Positions 27,897 to 37,035 of a stretch of 53,791 nucleotides of DNA are shown one piece after another. The stretch comes from a virus. How positions within the stretch are numbered: position 1 is the stretch's first letter; the number at the start of each line of letters is the position of its first letter. The translations under genes were made by a program, and so were the position numbers. The DNA lies in the IMG/VR virus record IMGVR_UViG_3300048041_000085, positions 1-53,791 of that record; one strand, 5' to 3'. The notes under the pieces were generated by a model. The model was not told the origin of the DNA, did no database searches, and saw nothing but the letters and a program-made list of their open reading frames with translations.

Positions 27897-29174
27897 TTAG
27901 ACGACCACAAAATCATCAGCATCAGACACAGAGCCACTCATAGGCAAAGATGCATCTCTTGGTGGTATGCCAAGGCTAAATCTTAAATCCCTTTCAATAA
28001 ATGACCCTGAGGATGATGCAACTGAAACGTTATGCGAGCTTCCATTCGCCAGCATTTCTCCAATATTAAGAAAAGAAGCTCCTGGAATTCCACCAACAGA
28101 CGTTCCTGTAGACGCAAGTGATGAAACTTCGGAGTTAATATCATAATTTGCAAATCCTCCTGGAAAACCAGAAAGGCTAGAGATACGTGAGTTTCCGCCT
28201 CCATTCTTCGCTGCAAGAAGTGCCATCAATTCTTGGATTTGTTTTCTAGATTCATCATCTCTTCGCCTAGAGTCAGCTTCCGAAGCTAATCTAGCTTGTT
28301 CCATTTGATTTGACAGCTGAATAAATCTAGCTTCGGAGGCTAATCTATCTTGTTGCTCACGAGCAATGCTTTGTTGAAAAAGTGTTTCAACTTTTTCTGC
28401 AGATTCTGATCTAAGATCATTCATCATTTTTAAAAGACCGCTATTTTGTTCTCTTAAAATTTTCATTTCATCCGCAAAAACTCTTCTTTCTTCCGCTGCA
28501 ATCCTCGCTACCTCCAACGCAGTTACGTCTCTTCTTTCTTGATCAGCTTTTATCATTGAAAACAACTGTTGAGTTTGTTGTCTCAAATCTTCATTTGCAC
28601 TCAGTAAATCCATTCTCATGGTAGCCGTGGATAACTTTAAATCTGAAAGTTCTTTATTAACATTTAAAAGATCTTTCTTCATAAGAATCAAATCAGTTTC
28701 TAGGTTTTTAACCTTTTCATTGAGTTCATTTACCATAAAATAAAGAACTTTTACATGCTGATGATCTTCATCATATTTTGAGATTGAGGCTTTCCAGTCC
28801 TTATCAGTGGTTTGTTTGTTTTGCATAAAGGATGCAATTTTGTGCATGGATTCCTTCATAGTTTTCACTTCTTCGTCGGTTGCGGTTCTGCTAGAAAATC
28901 CGTTTTTACCGCCTGTTAGTAAAAACCATATCGCAGCTTCCGGTTTTGTAACTGAGATTTCATGCACATACTGCACGATAGTTGTCTTTGAGTTTTCAAA
29001 TTCATTCCACCACTGAGTTTGAAGGCTTTTATCTTGTCCGGATTTAGAAGAAGAATAGTGTTTCCCCGCTCTCATGGCTTCATCTCTGTCAGACTCAATA
29101 GGAGTAGGAATGGTTGCTCCTGCAATAGATGTTAAGATTGTCGAAAGAGCCAAAAATCTTGAAAGGTTTTTCAT
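27897..29174 (-). CDS. Secreted coiled-coil protein, possible host-interaction factor
   Basis: The 425-aa protein starts with a signal peptide (MKNLSRFLALSTILTSIAGA, cleavage likely after A20). It then has a globular segment (about 45-110), a long coiled coil (about 140-330) with two related RLASEA units, and a Gly/Ser-rich disordered tail ending DADDFVVV. It is not part of a virion operon and has its own terminator. A protein exported to the periplasm or beyond from a phage genome suggests lysogenic conversion, for example adhesion or interaction with a eukaryotic cell. No family recognised. Confidence 0.65.
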   Translation of the reverse strand: MKNLSRFLALSTILTSIAGATIPTPIESDRDEAMRAGKHYSSSKSGQDKSLQTQWWNEFENSKTTIVQYVHEISVTKPEAAIWFLLTGGKNGFSSRTATDEEVKTMKESMHKIASFMQNKQTTDKDWKASISKYDEDHQHVKVLYFMVNELNEKVKNLETDLILMKKDLLNVNKELSDLKLSTATMRMDLLSANEDLRQQTQQLFSMIKADQERRDVTALEVARIAAEERRVFADEMKILREQNSGLLKMMNDLRSESAEKVETLFQQSIAREQQDRLASEARFIQLSNQMEQARLASEADSRRRDDESRKQIQELMALLAAKNGGGNSRISSLSGFPGGFANYDINSEVSSLASTGTSVGGIPGASFLNIGEMLANGSSHNVSVASSSGSFIERDLRFSLGIPPRDASLPMSGSVSDADDFVVV

Positions 29175-29208
29175 TTTATTTCTCCAATAGTAAAGTTTTT
29201 TATTTTAT

Positions 29209-29406
29209 TTATCTAATAGTGCGGCTTGTAATGAACGATTCTAGATCACAAACCTTATATTTAACAGTTGTTCCAAGCTTTATATAAGGCAAACTATATT
29301 TTTTGCTAGTTGCCCATGCAGCTAATGTAGCTTCTTTTAGATCAAGGTATTCTGCCGCTTCTTTACGCGTAAGTAATTTTTCTTGTTTAAGACTGGATGT
29401 TAACAT
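29209..29406 (-). CDS. Excisionase/MerR-like HTH protein
   Basis: I chose the ATG at 29406 (MLTSSLKQEK...) because AAGGAAA lies 7 bases upstream. The longer frame to 29478 has no ribosome site. The 65-aa product fits the HTH_17 pattern: LLTRKEAAEYLDLKEATLAAWATS, then LPYIKLGTTVKYKVCDLESFI. Such proteins are excisionases or small regulators. It is divergent from groEL and may control that promoter. Confidence 0.7.
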   Translation of the reverse strand: MLTSSLKQEKLLTRKEAAEYLDLKEATLAAWATSKKYSLPYIKLGTTVKYKVCDLESFITSRTIR

Positions 29407-29517
29407 CAGTTTTCCTTTCCATAGTTCACCATACAATTTTATCGTATTATACGAAATCATAGTGGGACGCAATAACAAAAAATAATTCTTTCTTTCATCG
29501 AAAATATGTTAATGCTA

Positions 29518-29546
29518 TTCTCATAAAAATTTGTGTAAAATATATT
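29518..29546 (+). promoter_or_regulatory. Promoter of the chaperonin gene
   Basis: TTCTCA (29518-29523), a 17-bp spacer and TATATT (29541-29546) precede the groEL ATG by 33 bases. No CIRCE-type heat-shock inverted repeat is seen. Confidence 0.5.
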
Positions 29547-29579
29547 TAAATTTAGAGCAATAATTAAAAGGTAGTATGT

Positions 29580-31322
29580 ATGGCAACCAAAGATCTCATT
29601 TTTAGTGATGATGTACGTAATAAGATATTAGAAGGCGTCAGGAAAGCCGCAGATGCAATCACCTGTACACTTGGCCCAAAAGGTCGGCACGTGATTATAG
29701 AAAGAGCTGGAGAATCCCCCCGTATCACTAAAGACGGTGTTTCCGTTGCCAAAGAAGTTCACCTAGATGATCCTTTTGAAAACATGGGTGCGGAGCTTTT
29801 AGCTGAAGCTTGCGACAAAACCTGTAGAGATGCAGGGGATGGCACAACAACATCAAGCTTGTTGACCTATCATCTTGTCCGCGAAGGCGTGAAAGCGATT
29901 CAAATGGGGACGAATCCAGTTGATCTTAAGCGCGGAATGGAGCTTGCGATGAAGGATGTAATCAAATACATCAAAGCATTTTCAACGCCTATTTCTGAAG
30001 AAGACCCACACGGTAATTTAAAATCTATTGCTACGATTTCAGCCAATGGCGATGAAAATCTTGGAACAATGTTAACAGATGCCTTTAAAACCATTGGTAA
30101 TGATGGCTCTCTTATTTTAGTTGAAGGTAAAACTTTAGACACAACACTTGAATTTCAACAGGGTATTAATCTAGATTTTGGCTATGATCCTGACGCTATA
30201 AGTTCAATTACTCACCCTGATACGAAAACATGTGAATACAAAGACGCGTACATATTCTTTCATGACGCAGATTTTACCGAAGAAAAAATAAAATACTTTA
30301 TTGAAGCGATTAATCTTAAATCTCAAGAACAAAATTCCCTAATTCCTATTGTTGTTATTGCTCAGTCATTTAAAGGAAATAGCCTTTCCATCATTAATAT
30401 TAATAATGCTAAGCGTAGTACCCGGATTTGTCCTGTAAATCTTCCTCCCTTACAAGATGAAAAAAATTCCAGAAAACAACAATATGATTTTCTAAGTGAC
30501 TTCTGTGTTATTACCGGTGGTAAAATGATGGAACGTGAACAAGGGGACATGTTCAGTAAGCATATAGACACTTCCTATTTTGGACGTGCCGAATGTACTA
30601 TCGTTGGAAGGAATAAAATAACAATCATTGGCGGTAGAGGTGATGCTGACGCCATCGAATCACACAAACAAAACCTTATTAAGGAACTAGAAGAATACAA
30701 ACTAAGAGTTGATAAAGATGAGACTTATGAGCGTCATCTCACAACGCGTATTCAGCATTTTAGTCCCATGGCTCTTATTCGTGTCGGGGGTTCTACTGAT
30801 ACCGAAATATCAGAACGTAAAGACCGCGTTGAGGATGCTATGCACGCTACAAAGGCAGCAATGGATAGCGGATACGTACCAGGAGGTGGAATTGCCCTTC
30901 TCAGAGCCTCAGATGACCTTGTAATAGATGCTATCAATGAAGATGTAGAGATGGGTCAAAAGATTGTTAGAAAAGCTCTTAAAGCTCCTTTCACAAAGAT
31001 TCTTGATAATGCGGGTTATAATGCTGACAGTTGTTATGAGAAAATCTCTAAACCTCTTTCGATTAGACTTGATGTAAAAGATCACAAAATTGCAGATAAA
31101 ACTATCATTTTGGAAGACATCAAACAATTGTTTACCGGTATTGACGCAAACACAGGTGAAGTTTGTCATATGATTAATGAAGGCATCCTTGATCCTACCA
31201 ATGTTGTTATAGCGTGCGTTCAAAATGCTGTTTCAATTGCGGGATTACTACTAACAACTGAAACAATGGTTAGTTACCATGATAGAACACCAAACCCAAT
31301 AGCAGGATTGAAATTTAAATAG
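29580..31322 (+). CDS. groEL: Phage-encoded GroEL-like chaperonin
   Basis: The 580-aa protein is a type I chaperonin. Equatorial motifs are TLGPKGRHV (about 28-36), KDGVSVAKEV (about 52), GDGTTT (about 85, with the ATPase Asp), RVEDAMHATKAAMDSGYVPGGG (about 415-436, with the catalytic Asp) and ILDPTNV near the C-terminus. The apical domain (about 190-380) is much diverged from host GroEL and carries short insertions. The Gly-Gly-Met tail is missing. It folds proteins in an ATP-driven double ring. The likely partner is the GroES-like protein at 4825-5286. AAAAGG precedes the ATG. Confidence 0.93.
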   Translation: MATKDLIFSDDVRNKILEGVRKAADAITCTLGPKGRHVIIERAGESPRITKDGVSVAKEVHLDDPFENMGAELLAEACDKTCRDAGDGTTTSSLLTYHLVREGVKAIQMGTNPVDLKRGMELAMKDVIKYIKAFSTPISEEDPHGNLKSIATISANGDENLGTMLTDAFKTIGNDGSLILVEGKTLDTTLEFQQGINLDFGYDPDAISSITHPDTKTCEYKDAYIFFHDADFTEEKIKYFIEAINLKSQEQNSLIPIVVIAQSFKGNSLSIININNAKRSTRICPVNLPPLQDEKNSRKQQYDFLSDFCVITGGKMMEREQGDMFSKHIDTSYFGRAECTIVGRNKITIIGGRGDADAIESHKQNLIKELEEYKLRVDKDETYERHLTTRIQHFSPMALIRVGGSTDTEISERKDRVEDAMHATKAAMDSGYVPGGGIALLRASDDLVIDAINEDVEMGQKIVRKALKAPFTKILDNAGYNADSCYEKISKPLSIRLDVKDHKIADKTIILEDIKQLFTGIDANTGEVCHMINEGILDPTNVVIACVQNAVSIAGLLLTTETMVSYHDRTPNPIAGLKFK

Positions 31323-31333
31323 GAGAAAAGATT

Positions 31334-31528
31334 ATGTTAAAAGTCGATGAACTCTTGCTAAAATGTCTAGAGCTAACAAAAACGGATGCTTACACACGTA
31401 ATACAACGATGTGGTGTCAAGCAGCCGATAGTCTTTATATTTTTATTAAAACAAAAAAAGAGGCTGAAATTGAAGTTTTACGAGAAATGATAAAACAAAC
31501 AGCTTCAGTGGAATCTGGTGAATCATGA
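31334..31528 (+). CDS. Small protein downstream of groEL
   Basis: The 64-aa helical protein (MLKVDELLLKCLELTKTDAY...) starts 11 bases after groEL with GGAGAAAAG upstream, so it is in the same operon. No family recognised. Confidence 0.55.
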   Translation: MLKVDELLLKCLELTKTDAYTRNTTMWCQAADSLYIFIKTKKEAEIEVLREMIKQTASVESGES

Positions 31529-31725
31529 TTATGGGACATATTCGAATTGTCATAATCTCTCTGGGTTTAGCTTGTCTTATTACATTGATTAGTATTTTAT
31601 TCGGGGTAAAAGATTCACCTCTAGAAGAATTTGCAGAAGCTATTATTCAAACTGAAACTGGGATTAATGTAAAACCATTGGTTGATGGTTTAGAAGCAAA
31701 GCTTGAGCCTGAAAAAAATGATTGA
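31525..31725 (+). CDS. Small membrane-anchored protein
   Basis: The 66-aa protein has one N-terminal membrane segment (IRIVIISLGLACLITLISILF) and an acidic tail with SPLEEFAEAIIQTETGINV, a pattern seen in small phage proteins of unknown role. It overlaps the previous gene by 4 bases. Confidence 0.55.
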   Translation: MIMGHIRIVIISLGLACLITLISILFGVKDSPLEEFAEAIIQTETGINVKPLVDGLEAKLEPEKND

Positions 31726-31822
31726 GATAATAAATACTATATGCAAGGCGTCGATTATGATATCTGTGCCAATAACTATTACAATTTATTATTTATATTG
31801 GTTATGGAATTTATCTGAATAG
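31718..31822 (+). CDS. 34-aa membrane peptide
   Basis: The ATG at 31718 overlaps the end of the 66-aa gene. The product has a single hydrophobic segment (ASIMISVPITITIYYLYWLW). The ribosome site is poor, so translation would depend on coupling. It may act with the 66-aa membrane protein. Confidence 0.4.
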   Translation: MIEIINTICKASIMISVPITITIYYLYWLWNLSE

Positions 31823-31840
31823 GGTTAAAATTATCGAAAC

Positions 31841-31880
31841 AACATCACTTTGACATCATCTTGCTATCAATATGAATGAA
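31841..31880. promoter_or_regulatory. Operator-like motif upstream of the small RNA
   Basis: ACATCAC, TTTGACATCATC and TTGCTATCAATATGA lie directly before the small-RNA promoter. TTTGACATCAT matches the parA array, and TTGCTATCAWTATGA matches the hfq repeats allowing one change. Confidence 0.5.
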
Positions 31881-31882
31881 GT

Positions 31883-31912
31883 TTGAAAAAACATTAGTAT
31901 TGATCTTATAAT
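31883..31912 (+). promoter_or_regulatory. Strong promoter of the small RNA
   Basis: TTGAAA (31883-31888), an 18-bp spacer and a perfect TATAAT (31907-31912) predict a start near 31919. No gene follows on this strand before the terminator. Confidence 0.65.
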
Positions 31913-31918
31913 TATGTT

Positions 31919-32031
31919 AAATTTTAATTAATTAATTGTCTCGGAACTACAATTAATTGTGATCTTTCCAAAAAATAAAACTTGATATCTCCATTCACCC
32001 TTAACAACCTCATTTGTTAAGGGTGTTTTTT
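31919..32031 (+). ncRNA. Candidate Hfq-type small RNA, about 113 nt
   Basis: Between the promoter and a perfect terminator there is no reading frame of note. The RNA would have a 5' hairpin (AATTAATTGT/ACAATTAATT, 31930-31958), an A/U-rich single-stranded stretch (31959-31995) and a 12-bp terminator stem with a U tail. That is the usual form of Hfq-dependent small RNAs, and this phage encodes an Hfq. Its 3' end is antisense to the last codons of the gene ending at 32017. Targets are unknown. Confidence 0.6.
31996..32031 (+). terminator. Rho-independent terminator
   Basis: CACCCTTAACAA (31996-32007) and TTGTTAAGGGTG (32014-32025) pair perfectly over 12 bp with a 6-nt loop, followed by six T. 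The stem overlaps the stop codon of the convergent minus-strand gene. Confidence 0.9.
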
Positions 32032-34200
32032 ATCCTTCTCATTCGTATTTTCTCTCAAAACTTGTCGCACTGACGGATTCTGTAACAGATGATCAAGGGC
32101 TCTTACTTTCTGGTTGTGAGACCGTGCTGTTATTAAGCGATCAATCCATTTAACAACAGTTTGGTTTGTCCACATTTTAGCTGTTCCTTGCTTAAGCAAA
32201 TACCCCCCAACAGCAGATGCAATAGGCGTTATATTTCCTGTAAAAGCAGCAAAACCCGCTGTTCCAAGTGCAGTAGATTGATTTATTACATGCTGAGTAT
32301 GGGCAGTGCCAGAGGTGTTGGCTAACTCTCCAAAACGTTCTTTATTCTTTCCAATATATTTTAAGGCCTGAGTAAAATTACGGCGCTCAACGGGTGAAAA
32401 CCCTTTTAAGTTTGCCTCTAAAACATGATCATCTAAAGTAGATAATTTTGCATGAGCTTTAAAGATATTAAACTTGCCATTATCTTTGCCAAAATCAGAG
32501 ATGATAGCTTCCGTTAAATGACGTTGTTTCTCTTTGGGTAACCCATTCATAACAAGCGTTGCATATCTGGGGTTTGTGCTTGTTAACTTCTTAAATGCGA
32601 CGACATCATCAGGTGCTCCTTGGATTTCTGTCATTAAATGAAAAATACTCTTGTTACTTTCTTTTTTACTTTTAAATTTAGTATAAAATCTATTAGCCTT
32701 AAGATACGCTTCTACTTCTTCAGGCGTTCCAAGTCCTTCCATAATCTTTTCACGTGCATTTGCAAATTTACTATAAGTTGCAAAATCTTCAGGATTGCCA
32801 AATCTATTTTGTCTTGTAAGAGCTTCATTCCTTAATTGTTCGAATTCACCATAGGGAATGTCATACTTCGTAGGTTTATTTTGAACATGCGAACCAGCTT
32901 CTTTTATTGCCCTTTCAATAACATCATCACGATAATTTTGTTTTTTTAGTTCGGCTGTCGTCTTAGCAATTAAATCTGATTCTTTCGGCCTATGACTATC
33001 AGCATGCTCCTCAATTTCTTTTTTAAAATAACCAGCTGATGTTTTATTAAACTTCCTTATAGCGGGCTGACTTTTTAGGGGTTGTTGCTCTTTCATAAGC
33101 TCTTTGTGCAATTCAGATATATCAACAAGATGATGACCTTTAAGGGCAGCTTGTTCTTTCGCTACTATTGGCTCTTTTAATTTCTCAAAAGTTCGACTAA
33201 TTAAATCTTCATAACCTCTAGCACCTTCTTTAGCTAATTCCTTTGAAATCTGTTTATGATTTTCTAAGGGTTCTAATTCTGTCTTTCCTAAAGATCTAGC
33301 AAAAGCAGTATTCCTCTTATGTTTGTATTTATCCATAACAGAAGAACCACCAATATCTTTACCTAAGAGCAGATCGACATAAGTTGGGATTTTACTCTTA
33401 GTTACATCGCTTACAGACATAGGGATACCTAAGTCTTTAAGATCATTGAAAGTAGTACTATTATGGCCTCGAACATAATGAGGTAACGTCGTTGCTCCAC
33501 GGCCCACTCCACCCCCTACCACAGAACCAAGTACACCCGCTCCAATTGTACCTAGTATGCCTGGATCCTCTGCATTTTCACTGTAATACTTCGATGCTGT
33601 CGAAGCCCCGACATTTGCACCTACTTTTGGAGCCGTTAATTCATAAGGTTTGAATTTAGCATTAGCAACTTTTCTTATAGGAGATTGTGCAAGCTTCGGA
33701 ACTGCTTTGGTTAATCCTTTAGCTGCTGTTGATGTTAACGAAGCCCCACCCGTTACAGGAGCTAAAGCAATAGGGGCTAACCCCTCGCCAATAGTGTCAA
33801 TCCATTCTTCTGTTTTATTGCGCGGCTTTAATCTATCGCCCGTAAGTGTATCAATTCCAGATTGAACAGCACGTGAGGGAGATGGATAAAATTCAGGTGT
33901 TTCTTTAAGACCAGCTGCGTGTAATCCTAATGCTGGAAGGTTAGGAATATCACCTATACTTGCAAGACCCGTGGCAAGTATTCGTCCTGTCCTACCAACC
34001 TGACGTACTCCCTCTTGGCCTAATTCCAGCAAAGATCTCGACTTCTCTACAGGTTCGGCTTTTCCTTCAATTTCTGCAGCAATCTGTTTCTTTCTTTCCT
34101 CTATCTTTGCTTGAATAAGAGAGTGCCTAATCTCACGTTTACGCTCTGCAATAGCTTGAACTATTTGTTCTTTGCTTAATCTTACTTGTTCATTAGGCAT
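32017..34200 (-). CDS. Ejection/internal virion protein candidate
   Basis: This 727-aa protein has a charged helical N-terminus (1-65) and Gly/Ala-rich stretches around 100-240 (ILGTIGAGVLGSVVGGGVG) that could insert in a membrane. A long helical charged region follows (about 280-600), then a small Gly/Ala segment near 655. Amphiphilic, helical proteins of this size at the end of short-tailed phage operons are often ejected with the DNA and form a trans-envelope conduit. It overlaps the 945-aa gene by 8 bases. No enzymatic motif was found. Confidence 0.5.
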   Translation of the reverse strand: MPNEQVRLSKEQIVQAIAERKREIRHSLIQAKIEERKKQIAAEIEGKAEPVEKSRSLLELGQEGVRQVGRTGRILATGLASIGDIPNLPALGLHAAGLKETPEFYPSPSRAVQSGIDTLTGDRLKPRNKTEEWIDTIGEGLAPIALAPVTGGASLTSTAAKGLTKAVPKLAQSPIRKVANAKFKPYELTAPKVGANVGASTASKYYSENAEDPGILGTIGAGVLGSVVGGGVGRGATTLPHYVRGHNSTTFNDLKDLGIPMSVSDVTKSKIPTYVDLLLGKDIGGSSVMDKYKHKRNTAFARSLGKTELEPLENHKQISKELAKEGARGYEDLISRTFEKLKEPIVAKEQAALKGHHLVDISELHKELMKEQQPLKSQPAIRKFNKTSAGYFKKEIEEHADSHRPKESDLIAKTTAELKKQNYRDDVIERAIKEAGSHVQNKPTKYDIPYGEFEQLRNEALTRQNRFGNPEDFATYSKFANAREKIMEGLGTPEEVEAYLKANRFYTKFKSKKESNKSIFHLMTEIQGAPDDVVAFKKLTSTNPRYATLVMNGLPKEKQRHLTEAIISDFGKDNGKFNIFKAHAKLSTLDDHVLEANLKGFSPVERRNFTQALKYIGKNKERFGELANTSGTAHTQHVINQSTALGTAGFAAFTGNITPIASAVGGYLLKQGTAKMWTNQTVVKWIDRLITARSHNQKVRALDHLLQNPSVRQVLRENTNEKDKKHP

Positions 34201-37030
34201 GTAATTGTGCCTCTAATTTTTGAATAATAGGATCATTTACATAAGCACTTTCTATATCTAGACCAACCGGCTGTTCAGCTGTCTTTTCAGATGCTTTACC
34301 AGCTATTTCTACAGGAGCTGTCGTTACTTCTCCAAGATTAAACTGAGAATTATTTTTTTGAAATTCATAAAGAGAATCTTTAGGGGAAATGCCCTTTTTA
34401 TAATTTTCATTTATCAATGCGGAAAGCTCAGCTTGTTTTTCAAGTTCTTTTATCTTTCCTTCAATGACGCTATTTATCGCTTTTTTATCCATATTTCTAG
34501 TAGGGCCGCCCTTTCCAAATATAGACGCGGATAAAACATCAAATTCTTCTTTATCAGCTTTTGTGCCTTTCCCTGTATATTTACTTGAAAATAGCCCTGT
34601 TGACATCTTAGAAACTAAGTCTTTAAGTTTTTTTAAATCACCTATCTCAGAAGTTGCCTTTAAAAGATTATCATTGGTTTTTTTGAATAATGCTTTATCG
34701 ACCTCATCTATCTTAGGCGCTGTTTGAGAGGCCACCGTGTTTTTTCGGTTTAAAATATCACTTTTAAGTTTTAAAATCTTATCTCTATACTTTTCATCCC
34801 GCTCTATCTTCTTTAACATTTGATCCTCTTTGCGAGAATCATTTGCAATTTGATAATCAGCCATTAATGATTGTAATTGTCTTTGTTCAGCCTTATCTTT
34901 CGAAGCTTCTCTTTGACCCGCACTTTCTTTATAAGCAGAGGCTACACGACCTAAAGTATTATCGCCGCCAACACTAGAGACACCGACCATGAAATCATTC
35001 ATCATTTGTGCCATCGGATTTTCAGTACGCGGTTGTTGTCTTTGAGCTAAATGATTCTTTAAATTATCCTTCTCTTTAAATGCGGCTGCTTGATCTGCAC
35101 CTGCTTGAATAGGATCAACAGCACCACCTGCATTATATTTACGACGTTTCCCTATTTTTGTTTGGGAAATATCCATGGCATTCCCTTTATTGATCAATCT
35201 CTTAAGCTCATACAAAGGGCTGCTATGCTCAATAACGGCATTATCAACCGCTTCACCAATCACGCCACCTTGTGCCTTTTTGACATGAACAATGCCACCT
35301 TTTTTACGGAATAATTGATTGGCGCCCATATTCATCATACCCGCACCCATTTGTTGATTTATATTAGGACGGGAAATCGGAGGCTGAATATTCGCACGTG
35401 TTTGAAAGGCAGTAGGAACTTGAGGCATTCTCGATTTAATATTCATGCCTTTAACCATAGATTCGTAAGAATGCTCTTTCGCTCGATTCGCCTCATCAAA
35501 ATTTTCATTAAGAACTTGTTGCTCACGCTCTCTGTTTACTTCACCTTGAGTTTTTAAATGCCAGATAAACTTCTCTTTCTCATTCTCCTCATTTTGATGT
35601 TGTTGAGCTAAGAAATGAGAGGCTCGTTCTTCATCGCCCCTTTCTTGAGTGGCATTTTTAGAGGCTATCTCTCCTAGATTAGCATGATGACCTAAATAAT
35701 TTTGGCCAGCTTGTAGAGCTGTTCTATTGTTCTCTAGGATAGCTTCCCTGATAGATCTTTGTTTGCCCTTCTCATGCTCTGCGGTTGCCCGTTCTAGAGC
35801 TTTACCGACAGCCCCATATTTAGCCGGTCCAATCTTGTTGACTCTTTCAATGCGGGGTAGATATTCTTCTTTGAATTTCTTGTCCATATCTTCGTTGATA
35901 TGCGCGATCTTCTCCATAACATCTTTATCTAATTGGCCTTTAAAGACATCAAGGGGATTACCCGCCGATCTATTTAAATAAGGGGCAGCAACTGCTGATT
36001 GTTTCGGTAAATTTGATAAAGCTTCAATTCTCTTTCTTTGACCTTCATGATGGGCTAAATTCTTAATAGAAGAAGGAGAATTTTCGCGTATGTTCTCCAT
36101 CGCGAGTTTTTCTAAAGGATCACGTTCCGCTATACGATTCCCTGTATAAGGTTTATAAGGTTTGCTCATCTCATCTATGGTTTTTTCTAGCATGGCATGC
36201 TGAAACTGTTGTTCAGCCGGTGTACCATGGGATTGTTCTAAAGCAACTTGATGCGCAAAGGCCGGTAATTCTTTTACATAAGATTTGATAGGTTTTGTTT
36301 CTGCTGCATTTTTATCTATTTCAGCACGGGCTTCTTCTTGTGCCGCTGCATCAGGATTTAGAGCATCTCTAAATACTTTTTCTTCATGAGCGCGTTTTAG
36401 TTCTTCCTCGGTATTATGGGTCGATGCTTTTTTAGCTTTCGTTTCCTCAATGAATTTCTTGTATTCTCTATTAGCAGTCTTAAACTTAGGTCTATCGCTA
36501 TAATTTAACTTACTCCTAAGGTCTGCGTTATTTATATTGCCTTTATCTTCTTGTCTCGGAAGAAATTTTAATAATTCTTCTGTTGGTACGTCATCTTCTA
36601 AAATACCTTTAGTTTTAATATCATCAAGAAGGTTCTGTTTTCCAGGCTTTATCGTCCCATCTTTATTAAAAATATCGTGCAAAATTTTATTTTTAATATA
36701 AGTTCTTGGGTTGGCTTTTGCCCTCCTTGTTAGTTCATCCAAATATTGATTTATATCCGGATAGTCAGCAAACAGCATATTAGGATAATAAGGTTCTATC
36801 TGATCTGGTGTTTCTGCACTATATACAGCCCTTATTTGAGCCTGTCTTTCATCCTTACTTATGTGCCTATTCATCCTTATAAGTTTAATTATGTGTGACT
36901 TTGCAGCATCAAAAGCATTTTTACGATTAGGATTTAAAGTATCAGGTAATTCTCCTGCAAAACGCGGATTGGTTGCCCGTGTAAAACTCTTAGGGATTCT
37001 AAACTCCCCTTTTTTGTAAGCGCTTGGCAT
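34193..37030 (-). CDS. Large ejection/internal virion protein candidate
   Basis: The 945-aa protein is highly charged and mostly helical, rich in Lys, Glu, Asn and Gln, with no clear enzyme motif. Around 575-645 it has three KGG/AGG turns (FRKKGGIVHVKK, KAQGGVIGEA, KYNAGGAVDP), a motif also found in the 544-aa and 104-aa proteins. It is probably carried in the virion and injected, but structure prediction would be needed to confirm. Confidence 0.45.
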   Translation of the reverse strand: MPSAYKKGEFRIPKSFTRATNPRFAGELPDTLNPNRKNAFDAAKSHIIKLIRMNRHISKDERQAQIRAVYSAETPDQIEPYYPNMLFADYPDINQYLDELTRRAKANPRTYIKNKILHDIFNKDGTIKPGKQNLLDDIKTKGILEDDVPTEELLKFLPRQEDKGNINNADLRSKLNYSDRPKFKTANREYKKFIEETKAKKASTHNTEEELKRAHEEKVFRDALNPDAAAQEEARAEIDKNAAETKPIKSYVKELPAFAHQVALEQSHGTPAEQQFQHAMLEKTIDEMSKPYKPYTGNRIAERDPLEKLAMENIRENSPSSIKNLAHHEGQRKRIEALSNLPKQSAVAAPYLNRSAGNPLDVFKGQLDKDVMEKIAHINEDMDKKFKEEYLPRIERVNKIGPAKYGAVGKALERATAEHEKGKQRSIREAILENNRTALQAGQNYLGHHANLGEIASKNATQERGDEERASHFLAQQHQNEENEKEKFIWHLKTQGEVNREREQQVLNENFDEANRAKEHSYESMVKGMNIKSRMPQVPTAFQTRANIQPPISRPNINQQMGAGMMNMGANQLFRKKGGIVHVKKAQGGVIGEAVDNAVIEHSSPLYELKRLINKGNAMDISQTKIGKRRKYNAGGAVDPIQAGADQAAAFKEKDNLKNHLAQRQQPRTENPMAQMMNDFMVGVSSVGGDNTLGRVASAYKESAGQREASKDKAEQRQLQSLMADYQIANDSRKEDQMLKKIERDEKYRDKILKLKSDILNRKNTVASQTAPKIDEVDKALFKKTNDNLLKATSEIGDLKKLKDLVSKMSTGLFSSKYTGKGTKADKEEFDVLSASIFGKGGPTRNMDKKAINSVIEGKIKELEKQAELSALINENYKKGISPKDSLYEFQKNNSQFNLGEVTTAPVEIAGKASEKTAEQPVGLDIESAYVNDPIIQKLEAQLHA

Positions 37031-37035
37031 ATAAA

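Noticed and set aside
29564-29752. Small minus-strand frame over the start of groEL
   Set aside because: It is a shadow of the chaperonin gene.
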